From Eubacterium sp. UBA3782 (GTDB lineage: Bacteria > Bacillota > Clostridia > Lachnospirales > Lachnospiraceae), in contig DFFG01000010.1 in NCBI GenBank assembly GCA_002368795.1, forward strand, positions 1 to 23,403: a stretch of 23,403 nucleotides of DNA, given 5' to 3'. Below, one piece after another: positions 1 to 7,920 of the stretch (within the stretch, counting starts at the first letter, position 1; each line of letters begins with the position of its first letter). Under the pieces are notes generated by a model. The model saw only the letters and a list, made by a program, of their open reading frames with translations. It made no database searches and was not told where the DNA came from. The position numbers and the translations under genes were made by a program.

Positions 1-42
1 CGGGCAGAAAAAAGCAATACCGGCCTCCGGGGCCAAATAGAA

Positions 43-1332
43 ATGAGGAAAGCAGTATTGAAAAAAACACCTTTTGTCACCAAAGCAAAACTCGACGAGA
101 TCGTGCAGCAGATTCCCACACCCTTTCATCTGTATGATGAGAAGGGCATCCGGGAGAACGCGAAGGCCGTGAAGGAGGCCTTTTCCTGGAATCCCGGATT
201 CCGCGAATATTTTGCGGTAAAGGCAAATGCAAACCCGGCCCTGATAAAGATCATGGGCGAATATGGCTGCGGATGCGACTGCTCGTCGATGACCGAGCTG
301 ATGCTGTCCGAGGCGATGGGCTTTACCGGAGAGCAGATCATGTTCTCGGCCAACGATGCGCCGGATGACGAGTTTGTCAAGGCAAGGGATATGAATGCCA
401 TCATCAATCTGGATGACTTCACCACGATCGAAGAGGTCGAGGAGATTCTTGGTACCCTTCCGAAAAAGATGTGCTGCCGTTACAATCCGGGCGGACTGTT
501 CGAGCTGTCCAACGGCATTATGGACAATCCCGGAGACTCCAAATACGGTATGACCACAGAGCAGCTTTTTGAGGCCTTCCGTATCCTGAAGAGCAAAGGC
601 GTGGAGGAATTCGGCATCCATGCATTCCTTGCCAGCAATACCGTTACGAACGAGTATTATCCCAAACTGGCAGGCATCCTGTTCCGTCTTGCTGTTGACC
701 TGCAGCGGGAGACAGGCGCTCATATCACCTTCATTAATCTTTCCGGCGGTGTAGGCATTCCTTATCGTCCGGAAGAGGAACCCAACGATATCCGCATAAT
801 CGGAGAGGGCGTGCGCAAGGTCTATGAAGAGATCCTGGTGCCCGCAGGCATGGGAGATATCAGCCTCTTCACAGAGATGGGAAGGTTCATGACCGGCCCC
901 TACGGAGCACTGGTCACAAAAGCAGTCCACGCAAAGCATATCTACAAAGAGTATATCGGATGCGATGCATGCGCCGTCAATCTGATGCGTCCGGCCATGT
1001 ACGGCGCCTATCATCACATTACGGTCATGGGCAAGGAGGACGCGCCCTGTGATCATATGTATGATGTGACCGGATCTCTCTGTGAAAACAACGACAAGTT
1101 TGCCATCGACCGCATGCTTCCGGAGATCGAGAAGGGTGATCTGCTGTTTATCCACGATACAGGCGCTCACGGATTTGCCATGGGATACAACTATAATGGA
1201 AAACTCTGGTCCGCAGAGGTCCTCCTGAAGGAGGACGGCTCCTTCGAGCAGATCCGCCGCCCGGAGACAGCGAGAGACTATTTCGCGACCCTTGACGGGA
1301 CAGAAGAATTCCACCGTATGTTCCCGGCTTGA
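43..1332 (+). CDS. lysA: Diaminopimelate decarboxylase (PLP-dependent), final step of lysine synthesis
   Basis: This enzyme decarboxylates meso-diaminopimelate to L-lysine in the cytoplasm. The protein of 429 residues has the alanine-racemase-like PLP barrel: the YFAVKAN motif carries the probable PLP lysine (K60), the glycine-rich phosphate loop LSGGVG lies near 233-238, EMGR near 278-281 replaces the usual EPGR, and GSLCEN near 344-349 carries the active-site cysteine contributed across the dimer. The start is uncertain. The ATG at 43 has no good Shine-Dalgarno (SD) site, and the frame stays open to the left edge of the window. A TTG at 58 has GAGGAAA at 45-51 and would begin MKKTPFVTK, which is how I recall clostridial relatives beginning. 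A hairpin terminator follows, so the gene is probably transcribed alone or as the last gene of an operon. Family call is firm; the exact start is not. Confidence 0.93.
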   Translation: MRKAVLKKTPFVTKAKLDEIVQQIPTPFHLYDEKGIRENAKAVKEAFSWNPGFREYFAVKANANPALIKIMGEYGCGCDCSSMTELMLSEAMGFTGEQIMFSANDAPDDEFVKARDMNAIINLDDFTTIEEVEEILGTLPKKMCCRYNPGGLFELSNGIMDNPGDSKYGMTTEQLFEAFRILKSKGVEEFGIHAFLASNTVTNEYYPKLAGILFRLAVDLQRETGAHITFINLSGGVGIPYRPEEEPNDIRIIGEGVRKVYEEILVPAGMGDISLFTEMGRFMTGPYGALVTKAVHAKHIYKEYIGCDACAVNLMRPAMYGAYHHITVMGKEDAPCDHMYDVTGSLCENNDKFAIDRMLPEIEKGDLLFIHDTGAHGFAMGYNYNGKLWSAEVLLKEDGSFEQIRRPETARDYFATLDGTEEFHRMFPA

Positions 1333-1357
1333 TTTTATGAAAATGGTATGATAAAAT

Positions 1358-1390
1358 AACGCAGTGTCCAAAAGGGCACTGCGTTGTTTT
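1358..1390 (+). terminator. Rho-independent terminator of lysA
   Basis: The arms 1358-1369 and 1374-1385 form a 12-bp stem around an AAAA loop, with one T-G wobble. The stem is followed by GTTTT, 25 bases after the lysA stop codon. Confidence 0.85.
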
Positions 1391-1457
1391 GAAGAAACGG
1401 AAACGGTCGGACCGTAGAGGGCCCGGATGGAGGATGCTTCTTCAAATACAGGTTTAA

Positions 1458-1541
1458 GCCGGCGTGTCGGAACTGGCAGACGAGGCAGACTCAAAATCTG
1501 TTGGCCGCAAGGTCGTGTGGGTTCGATTCCCACCGCCGGCA
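1458..1541 (+). tRNA. tRNA-Leu (anticodon CAA)
   Basis: This 84-base cloverleaf has a 7-bp acceptor stem (1458-1464 with 1534-1540) and discriminator A at 1541. The anticodon loop is CTCAAAA, giving anticodon CAA, on a 5-bp stem. A long variable arm (GGCC-GCAA-GGTC) is typical of leucine tRNAs. The T-arm is GTGGG-TTCGATT-CCCAC. The 3' CCA is not encoded. It lies between the lysA terminator and a bidirectional terminator. Its last bases (1514-1537) recur exactly at 12404-12427. Confidence 0.93.
1514..1537 (+). repeat. Left copy of 24-bp direct repeat (att-like, inside tRNA-Leu)
   Basis: It covers the end of the variable arm, the whole T-arm and the first four bases of the 3' acceptor strand. 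It is identical to 12404-12427. Confidence 0.8.
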
Positions 1542-1545
1542 GGAT

Positions 1546-1603
1546 AAAAAAACCCAGAAATTGCAAGGATATCGATGATACGCCTGCATTTCTGGGTTTT
1601 TTT
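1546..1603. terminator. Bidirectional rho-independent terminator (tRNA-Leu and the alpha-glucosidase operon)
   Basis: The arms 1551-1565 and 1585-1598 form a stem of about 14 bp with one bulged T. On the plus strand a run of seven T follows the stem, ending the tRNA transcript. On the minus strand the A-run at 1546-1552 becomes the U-tract, ending the glucosidase operon. A second hairpin, CACTCTG/CAGAGTG, lies at 1630-1649 between this site and the glucosidase stop codon. Confidence 0.85.
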
Positions 1604-1669
1604 GTGTACCGATTGTGCAGTTAGAATCACACTCTGTTGGCGCAGAGTGCTGGTCTTATTTCTCGCTTT

Positions 1670-3343
1670 TCATTCTATTTCAAGTACAACTGCCTGATAC
1701 CCATCCAGCCGGATCTCATTATCAGTGATTTCAGGTCCGGTCGTGTTGGTGAGAAGCACATTGATGACCTTGCCCGGAAGCGGGAGCCTCTGAGGCCCGC
1801 TCTGGTAATTTGCCATGATCAACAGTGTCTGATCATTTCCCTTGCGGAAGTAGGACATGACATTATGCATGTCTGCAAGATAAGGAATAAGGCTTCCGTA
1901 GACAAAAGTATCACTGTATTTTTCGCTTTTTCTCAGGCGGGTAAGCCTGCGGTAGTAATTGTAGACCGAATCAGGATCATCCTTCTCATTCTCCAGGTTG
2001 ATTTCTGTATAGTTCGGATTGACGCGCAGCCAGGGAGTTCCCCTGGTGAAGCCGGCATGTTCTGCCGCACTCCACTGAAATGGAGTCCGGGCGTTGTCCC
2101 GGCCGTATTTCTCTATCATATGAAGGGCATCAGCCTCCGACACACCCTGAGAAAGCGCAACCTTGTAGGAGTCAATGGAAGAGATGTCATCCACCTCGTC
2201 AATGGATGAAATTTTAATGTTTTCCATTCCCAGCTCCTGACCCTGGTAGATCCAGGGAAGTCCTTTTACAAAGAAATATGCGGTGGCGAGCATTTTTTTG
2301 GAAACAGGAGACTGGTCGCCTTCAGGAATATAGCGTGATGCGCCTCGGGGTTCATCATGGTTTTCAATAATATTAGAAACAAAGCCGACTTGGTTGAATT
2401 TCCTCTGGGCACTGAACACACAGTCTCTGTAATCGTCCGGTGTGATATCACGATTCTCCTGCCAGCCTTTCTGGCTTTGACCGAAAACCGTCTCTGAAAA
2501 ATCATACATGGAGCTGAAATATCCGTTGTCACCAATAAAGTCAGGGAGATCTTCATCCTTCTGATTGAAAACTTCGCCGACAGTAAATGCATTATGAGGC
2601 TTAAAGCATCGGTCGCGCATTTCTCCCAGGAACTCACCGATCCCTGATGCATCGTGAAGCATATGCGTGCAGGATGCCAGATTATCATCCCGGTCCGCCG
2701 GATAATTCCGGAAGGGCAGGGCTTTTTTGATATTGATAATGGCGTCAAGACGGAATCCGTCCAGGCCTTTGTCCAGCCACCAGTTGATCATGCTGTAGAT
2801 CTCTTCACGAAGCTCCGGGTTTTCCCAGTTCAGATCCGGCTGCTTTTTATGGAATACATGAAGATAATAGATATCATCATGGCCAGGCAGTTTGTCCCAG
2901 ACTGATCCCCCGAAGTAGGACCGCCAGTTGCAGAGGGAAGAAGGATCATCGGTCCGCTCCAGATAGAAAAATTTTCCGTATTTTCCGTCTGGATCTTCCG
3001 CGGCTTTTCTGAACCATTCGTGCTCGTCTGAGCAGTGATTGACTACCAGGTCCATGAGAATGCGGATATCACGTTTGTGAGCCTCCTTAAGCAGCTGATC
3101 CATATCGTCCATAGTTCCGAAGCGAGGATCAATATTGTAGTAATCTGCAATATCATAACCCTGATCTGCCAGCGGAGAAACATAAATTGGGCTCAGCCAG
3201 ACAATGTCTGCACCCAGATCTTTCAGATAATCCAGCTTGCTGATAATGCCCTGCAGGTCTCCGATTCCATCATCATTGCTGTCACAGAAGCTTTTGGGAT
3301 ATATCTGATAAGCAACTTTTTTATTCCACCATTGTTTTATCAT
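1670..3343 (-). CDS. GH13 alpha-glucosidase (oligo-1,6-glucosidase / alpha-glucosidase type)
   Basis: This predicted cytoplasmic exo-hydrolase releases glucose from short alpha-glucans. Its 557 residues match the usual size of the GH13 oligo-1,6-glucosidase group. The start motif is YQIYPKSF. DLVVNH is near 98-103. The nucleophile is D200 in GFRLDA, the acid/base is E257 in TVGEVF, and the transition-state aspartate is D330 in ENHDEP. The residue after the nucleophile is Ala201, where strict alpha-1,6 enzymes usually have Val. The substrate may therefore be broader than that of the neighbouring enzyme; this is an inference from the family. The start is supported by AGGAAAGGTGA nine bases upstream. 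It is the last gene of a minus-strand operon and follows the AraC-type gene by 28 bases. It resembles the gene at 4291-5967 over its whole length, suggesting an old duplication. Confidence 0.9.
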   Translation of the reverse strand: MIKQWWNKKVAYQIYPKSFCDSNDDGIGDLQGIISKLDYLKDLGADIVWLSPIYVSPLADQGYDIADYYNIDPRFGTMDDMDQLLKEAHKRDIRILMDLVVNHCSDEHEWFRKAAEDPDGKYGKFFYLERTDDPSSLCNWRSYFGGSVWDKLPGHDDIYYLHVFHKKQPDLNWENPELREEIYSMINWWLDKGLDGFRLDAIINIKKALPFRNYPADRDDNLASCTHMLHDASGIGEFLGEMRDRCFKPHNAFTVGEVFNQKDEDLPDFIGDNGYFSSMYDFSETVFGQSQKGWQENRDITPDDYRDCVFSAQRKFNQVGFVSNIIENHDEPRGASRYIPEGDQSPVSKKMLATAYFFVKGLPWIYQGQELGMENIKISSIDEVDDISSIDSYKVALSQGVSEADALHMIEKYGRDNARTPFQWSAAEHAGFTRGTPWLRVNPNYTEINLENEKDDPDSVYNYYRRLTRLRKSEKYSDTFVYGSLIPYLADMHNVMSYFRKGNDQTLLIMANYQSGPQRLPLPGKVINVLLTNTTGPEITDNEIRLDGYQAVVLEIE

Positions 3344-3371
3344 AATGTCAGTTCACCTTTCCTGTATTTTT

Positions 3372-4286
3372 TTAATTCAGTCTGTATTCCATGGGCCTTT
3401 TCCCTGTGGCACGCTTGAAGGACTGGATAAAATGCCCAATATTGCCGAAACCACAGGCGTATGCAATATCAAGAACGGGGGCGTTAGTTGTCCTTAGCAG
3501 CTTCTTGGCATGCCGGATGCGCACATCGTTAATGTAGTCTACACAGGTCATGCCCAGCGTTTTCTTAAAATAACGACTGAAATACTGTTCGTTGAAATTC
3601 ATGATCTCAGCCAGATCTCTCAGATAGATCTTTTCGCTGTAGTGGCTGTTGATATACGCCAGGACCTGTTTGAGAACTTCTGCCTTGGGGTCGGGATCTC
3701 TCGGAGCATTTGTGAGCAGATCCCCATCCGACAGAAGAGAGATGAGCAGCATCATCAGTGCCTTACATCTCAGCTGGTCCGTGGGAGCAGAAAGATTATA
3801 CTGATCGTCTCTCTTGTCAGCTGCCGTTCTGAAGATCTGTGCGATCTGTCTGAAGGTCTGATCAAATTCTTTGAACACGGGCATATCCGGACGGATATAT
3901 TTTGGAAGAGTCAGACTGCCGTGAATCAATGGTTCGATCAGGAGCTGTTCAGAGGAATCAAAATTCCGGCTGGAAAGAACGGACGGATTGTAAAGCAGTG
4001 CAGATTCCCTGTAATCTGATTTTGAGGTTATGGCATGGAGCATGTTGCTCTCAACGAAAACATAACATTCACTTGAGACCTCAGTGGTTTCCATATTTAC
4101 GGAAAGAGTAAAGACCCCTTTTTCAAAATGCAGTAATTCTGTAGAACTGTGCCAGTGAAGCTTGGTATCGAAGAAAACATTCCTGTCTTTCTCTGCTTCT
4201 GCGAAATACATGGAGCATGGAAAAGCAGCGTAGCCCTGCTGTCTTGTTTCTTCAGTGGCACCGTTCTTATTAACAGTTTTATTCAT
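3372..4286 (-). CDS. AraC-family transcriptional regulator with N-terminal cupin domain
   Basis: The N-terminal half is a cupin-like sensing region (HWHSSTELLHF motif). The C-terminal 100 residues form the double helix-turn-helix AraC DNA-binding domain, with YLRDLAEIMNFNEQYFSRYF as the first unit and VLDIAYACGFGNIGHFIQSF as the second. The open frame extends upstream to a GTG at 4331 and an ATG at 4316, but both lie inside the preceding glucosidase gene. The ATG at 4286, four bases beyond that gene's stop, gives 304 residues and suits translational coupling, although its SD is weak. Placed between two glucosidase genes and opposite a divergent sugar ABC operon, it most likely activates both in response to an imported sugar. 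That role is inferred from position. Confidence 0.88.
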   Translation of the reverse strand: MNKTVNKNGATEETRQQGYAAFPCSMYFAEAEKDRNVFFDTKLHWHSSTELLHFEKGVFTLSVNMETTEVSSECYVFVESNMLHAITSKSDYRESALLYNPSVLSSRNFDSSEQLLIEPLIHGSLTLPKYIRPDMPVFKEFDQTFRQIAQIFRTAADKRDDQYNLSAPTDQLRCKALMMLLISLLSDGDLLTNAPRDPDPKAEVLKQVLAYINSHYSEKIYLRDLAEIMNFNEQYFSRYFKKTLGMTCVDYINDVRIRHAKKLLRTTNAPVLDIAYACGFGNIGHFIQSFKRATGKRPMEYRLN

Positions 4287-4290
4287 ATTC

Positions 4291-5967
4291 TCAGTGAAGC
4301 ACTGCCCGTGCTTCATAAGGCTGCAGAACACCGGTACGGTGAGCCTTATAATTTGAAATCAGTTCATCTCCGTCAATGTCGTCGAACAGAGTGCATTTCT
4401 GCTCAAACTCAGTCCAGTTAGCCGCGATGGTCAGTGCCTTCCCATCCATTGTGCGTTCGTATGCATAGATTGAATCGCTGGTCTCCAGCAGAGGATGAAA
4501 GACGCCATATACAATGATCGGGAAGCTGTGCCGTAAGCGGATCAGCTTCTGGTAATAATAGAAAATTGAGTCCGGATCCTCAAGTGCCGCTTCAGCATTT
4601 ATCTCTGTATAATTGGGGTTCACCTTGATCCAGGGGGTCCCGGTAGTAAAGCCGGCATTTCTGCCGGCATTCCACTGAACCGGAGTTCTTGCGTTGTCGC
4701 GGGCGACAGTATCGAAGCATTTCAGCATGGTAGTGCTGTCGATCAGACCATGATCCGTCACATATTGCTGATATGCATTGATCTCTTCGATGTCTCTGCA
4801 GTCCTCAATAGATGAAAAGTGAGTGTTGGTCATGCCGAATTCTTCTCCCTGATAGATATAGGGAGTACCCTTCTGCATATGGAGCACCGTGGCAAGCATT
4901 TTTGCTGAAAGCACACGCCATTCTTCAGAATCATTTCCAAAACGGGAAACTGCTCTTGGCTGATCATGGTTATCCCAGTATAAGCTTCCCCAGGCTTTTC
5001 CCTCCAGTTCAGTCTGCCATTTGTTGAGAATACCGCGGACGTAAGAAAGACGGGGCGGGTTGACAGTCCATTTTCCGAGGACAGAATCGGAATTGGAGCT
5101 TCCGTCTGTGTGCTCAAAATGAAACACCATATTGAGCTCGCTGCCTTCATTGTTCGCATATTTCTTTGCTTCTTCGACAGTTACGCCTGCGGCTTCCCCA
5201 ACAGTCATAATGTCATATTTTGAGAGTACTCGGCGATTCATTTCCTGCAGATATTCATGGACCCGGGGCCCATTGCAGACATATGGATTGGGGTCCCCAT
5301 ATATCCCGTCGAGGATCTTGCCATCCGGAAAATTAGGATCCTTGCTGATCATGGAGATGACGTCCATGCGGAAACCATCGATCCCCTTGTCGCACCACCA
5401 GGTCATCATGTCGAATACTTCATCCCGGACTGCCGGGTTTTCCCAATTGAGATCCGGCTGCTTGCTTGAGAAAAGATGCAGATAATACTGGCCTGTAGTC
5501 TTGTCGAATTTCCAGGCAGAGCCGCTGAAGCAGGACTCCCAGTTGTTGGGCTCATGTCCGTTTTTGGGGTCTTTCCAGATATAGTAATCACGATAGGGAT
5601 TGTCCTTAGATTTACGGCTTTCAATAAACCACATGTGTTCATCTGAACTATGATTGACCACCAGATCCATGATGATCCGGATGCCCCTTTTATGTGCTTC
5701 CGAGAGCATGCGGTCAAAATCCTCCATAGTTCCGAATTCTGTCATGATATCCCGGTAATCGGAAATATCATAGCCGTTATCATCATTCGGTGAGCGGTAG
5801 ACGGGAGAGAGCCAGATGACATCGATTCCCAGTTTTTTCAGATAGTCAAGATGATCAGTGATGCCGTTCAGATCGCCTATACCGTCTCCGTTGCTGTCGG
5901 CAAAAGATCTCGGATATATCTGATAAACAACTGCTTCTTTCCACCAGGCTTTTTTTTCGGTATTCAT
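4291..5967 (-). CDS. malL: Oligo-1,6-glucosidase (GH13 isomaltase type)
   Basis: This predicted cytoplasmic enzyme hydrolyses alpha-1,6 links at the non-reducing end of isomaltose and isomalto-oligosaccharides. Its 558 residues are full length for the family. Visible motifs are YQIYPRSF (16-23), DLVVNH (101-106), nucleophile D202 in GFRMDV, acid/base E258 in TVGEAA, and D335 in DNHDQP. Val203 directly after the nucleophile is the residue associated with alpha-1,6 specificity in this group. CGGAGGT precedes the ATG at good distance. It is the first gene of the minus-strand operon and diverges from the sugar ABC operon across a 499-base regulatory gap. The gene symbol follows the Bacillus name for this enzyme and is a functional guess. 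Confidence 0.9.
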   Translation of the reverse strand: MNTEKKAWWKEAVVYQIYPRSFADSNGDGIGDLNGITDHLDYLKKLGIDVIWLSPVYRSPNDDNGYDISDYRDIMTEFGTMEDFDRMLSEAHKRGIRIIMDLVVNHSSDEHMWFIESRKSKDNPYRDYYIWKDPKNGHEPNNWESCFSGSAWKFDKTTGQYYLHLFSSKQPDLNWENPAVRDEVFDMMTWWCDKGIDGFRMDVISMISKDPNFPDGKILDGIYGDPNPYVCNGPRVHEYLQEMNRRVLSKYDIMTVGEAAGVTVEEAKKYANNEGSELNMVFHFEHTDGSSNSDSVLGKWTVNPPRLSYVRGILNKWQTELEGKAWGSLYWDNHDQPRAVSRFGNDSEEWRVLSAKMLATVLHMQKGTPYIYQGEEFGMTNTHFSSIEDCRDIEEINAYQQYVTDHGLIDSTTMLKCFDTVARDNARTPVQWNAGRNAGFTTGTPWIKVNPNYTEINAEAALEDPDSIFYYYQKLIRLRHSFPIIVYGVFHPLLETSDSIYAYERTMDGKALTIAANWTEFEQKCTLFDDIDGDELISNYKAHRTGVLQPYEARAVLH

Positions 5968-6466
5968 ATGTTGACCTCCGTTATTGTATGCAGTGAAATA
6001 TCTCGCAGACGGGTCCTGCAGAAGGCGCTGCTGCCAATGAGATTTTTTCGTTTTTTTCTATTGTATGTATGCTGCTGCCTGTTGTCTAGCTGTGATTTGC
6101 CAATTAATTACGGTATTTTGACTTTTTGCAATTCGATTCATTCCTGTTTTCGAAATTACTTGTCTGATCTTAATGATACAGGTATTGTTCCGGGAGCATT
6201 TTTACAGTATTTGATTTCAGAACAGCAGGGCAGCAGTAACCGGAATTCCAGTAAGTACAGGGCAAAATAAATAACAAAAATTGAAGCTGCTTTTTGTCTA
6301 ATTCGTTAAAAATTTTTTTTTTTCGGCATTAAGTCTTTGAATAAGGAGATATAAATGATATGTTACATATGTACATAAAAGCAAAAGAAAGACTTTTCAC
6401 TTTAAGTGGAATTGTATACTTTTGCCAAGTGTTCTCACTATTCACAGGAGTATAAGGAGGATAAAA
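5968..6466. promoter_or_regulatory. Divergent regulatory region between the glucosidase operon and the sugar ABC operon
   Basis: This 499-base AT-rich gap holds no convincing gene apart from the tiny frame at 6355-6378. It contains an A5-T12 tract near 6309-6325, a perfect 10-bp palindrome TACATATGTA (6364-6373), and a palindrome CACTT-T-AAGTG (6398-6408). The second palindrome sits just upstream of a -10-like TATACT (6415-6420). No good -35 box stands at the right distance, which would suit an activator-dependent promoter served by the AraC-type protein. The operator assignment is a guess. Confidence 0.45.
6355..6378 (+). CDS. Possible 7-residue leader peptide upstream of the sugar ABC operon
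   Basis: The frame MICYICT-stop has AAGGAG at 6343-6348, six bases before its ATG, better ribosome-binding context than chance would usually give. It overlaps the palindrome at 6364-6373. It lies upstream of the -10-like box at 6415, so it matters only if transcription starts further upstream. No homology can be judged at this length. Confidence 0.15.
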   Translation: MICYICT

Positions 6467-7822
6467 ATGAAAAAGAAAATTTTAGCAATTGCCCTCGTTG
6501 GTGCAATGGCAATGAGCCTTGCAGCCTGCGGAGGCAGCAGCGCCCCGGCATCAACTTCGGGGGAGACAGCAGCAGCAAGTTCAGCAGCAGCAAGTTCAGC
6601 AGCAGCTGATACGGGAGCTGCCGGTGGCACATCCCTTCGTCTTGTAAACGGCAAGATCGAAGTAGATGCACAGCTCAAGACTCTTGCGGCAGCTTACGAG
6701 GAGGCTACAGGTGTCCACGTTGAGATCGAGTCCATGGGCGGCGGTGTTGACATTCAGGGACAGCTGAAACAGTATTATCAGGGCGGCAATATGCCTGATA
6801 TTTTTGTTAACGGCGGTGCCTCTGATTTCGCTAACTGGGAAGGCCTGCTTGCCGATATGAGCGGTGAAGCATGGACATCTGACACAGAGGCAGAATATGT
6901 TGACGGAGAAGGCAAGGTCGTCGGCTTCCCGTATACAACAGAAGCAATCGGCCTTGCTTACAATGCGGATATCCTTGCCAAGGCAGGCATCGATCCCGCT
7001 TCGATTACCGGACCGGAATCCATGAAGGCTGCTTTTGAGACCCTTGATTCCAAGAAGGATGAGCTTGGTCTTACAGCTGTTATCGGATACTGTGCTGAGG
7101 CAACAAACCTTTACTGGTCCACCGGAAACCATATGTTTGCTATCTATGAGGATGAAGGCCTCGCACGTGATGATACGACGTATTATGATATGCTCGCTGA
7201 CGGCGGCAAGATCGATGAGACCCGATTCGAGAAATATGCTGAGATGATGGGCCTCTTCAATCAGTATTCTGATCCTTCTCTCCTTGTTTCCGGAACTTAT
7301 GATCAGCAGATCCTTAATTTTGCTTCCGGCAAATACGCATTTGTAACCCAGGGCTCCTGGATCGGCGCTACCATGACAACTGACGATGCTGAGCAGTATG
7401 AGGCTGCCGGCAACTTCAAGGTCGGCATGCTTCCGTATGCTTTCGAAGAGGGTCAGGATACCATCCTTACAAACTCCCCGTCCTGGTGGGCAGTATTTGA
7501 GAATGACAACTCCGAAGCAGCCAAGGCATTCCTTCAGTGGTGCTCTGAGGATGCAGCCCAGAAGATCCTTGTCGAGGAGGCTGGCTTCATTTCCCCGTTC
7601 GCATCCTGTAAGTATGTAGCTGCAGATCCGTTCGCACAGACGATCACAGATTATACTCAGGCTGGAAAGACTTCCGGATGGCATTGGCTCAACAACAAAG
7701 AAGGCCTTGCTCAGAACGCACTGGGTGTTGTATATCAGGATTATGCCGCAGGCAATATCCCGGATGCCGCAACATTCACAAAGACTGTTGCCCAGGTTAC
7801 CGCACAGTATTATGCATCATAA
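6467..7822 (+). CDS. Sugar ABC transporter substrate-binding lipoprotein (family 1, MalE-like)
   Basis: This extracellular receptor captures an oligosaccharide and delivers it to the permeases encoded next. The ATG at 6467 follows TAAGGAGG at ideal distance and opens a lipoprotein signal: MKKK, a hydrophobic stretch, then the lipobox LAAC with lipidated Cys21. A low-complexity Ala/Ser linker (about residues 24-52) follows, then a family 1 solute-binding fold. Its 451 residues are normal in length. An earlier in-frame ATG at 6422 would add 15 polar residues ahead of the signal and is not used here. An intergenic hairpin downstream could raise its expression over that of the permeases. The ligand is not evident from the sequence; the neighbours suggest malto- or isomalto-oligosaccharides. 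Confidence 0.92.
   Translation: MKKKILAIALVGAMAMSLAACGGSSAPASTSGETAAASSAAASSAAADTGAAGGTSLRLVNGKIEVDAQLKTLAAAYEEATGVHVEIESMGGGVDIQGQLKQYYQGGNMPDIFVNGGASDFANWEGLLADMSGEAWTSDTEAEYVDGEGKVVGFPYTTEAIGLAYNADILAKAGIDPASITGPESMKAAFETLDSKKDELGLTAVIGYCAEATNLYWSTGNHMFAIYEDEGLARDDTTYYDMLADGGKIDETRFEKYAEMMGLFNQYSDPSLLVSGTYDQQILNFASGKYAFVTQGSWIGATMTTDDAEQYEAAGNFKVGMLPYAFEEGQDTILTNSPSWWAVFENDNSEAAKAFLQWCSEDAAQKILVEEAGFISPFASCKYVAADPFAQTITDYTQAGKTSGWHWLNNKEGLAQNALGVVYQDYAAGNIPDAATFTKTVAQVTAQYYAS
6568..6609 (+). repeat. 15-bp tandem repeat coding for an Ala/Ser linker
   Basis: The unit AGCAGCAGCAAGTTC occurs twice exactly (6568-6582, 6583-6597) with a partial third copy. It codes for AAASS steps in the lipoprotein's membrane-proximal linker. 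Its length could vary by slippage without breaking the frame. Confidence 0.75.
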
Positions 7823-7860
7823 TCAGTAATTGCCTGGTTCGTATTTGAGCTTTAAATCAT

Positions 7861-7898
7861 GCAGGCGGTGGCATATAGCCGCCGCTTGTTCTACTTTT
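7861..7898 (+). terminator. Intergenic hairpin after the binding-protein gene (attenuator or mRNA stabiliser)
   Basis: Arms 7861-7872 and 7878-7889 pair along a 12-bp stem with wobbles around an ATATA loop. The core GCGGTGGC/GCCGCCGC is strong. The following T-rich stretch (TTCTACTTTTT) is interrupted, so partial termination or 3' end stabilisation is more likely than a full stop. Such hairpins commonly make binding-protein mRNA more abundant than permease mRNA. Confidence 0.6.
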
Positions 7899-7920
7899 TG
7901 GCTGATGAGGAGGTTTATTA

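Noticed and set aside
1391..1443. Structured RNA upstream of tRNA-Leu (ACGGTC-G-GACCGT palindrome inside GAAGAA/TTCTTC)
   Set aside because: The inner palindrome would leave a one-base loop and the outer helix has only six pairs. It is not convincing without comparative data.
1427..1624. A 65-codon plus-strand frame across the tRNA
   Set aside because: It translates the tRNA and its terminator; the reading is a typical tRNA-derived artefact.
6596..7684. A 362-residue minus-strand frame over the binding-protein gene
   Set aside because: It is antisense to a complete lipoprotein gene with a signal and SD. No start signal or motif was seen.
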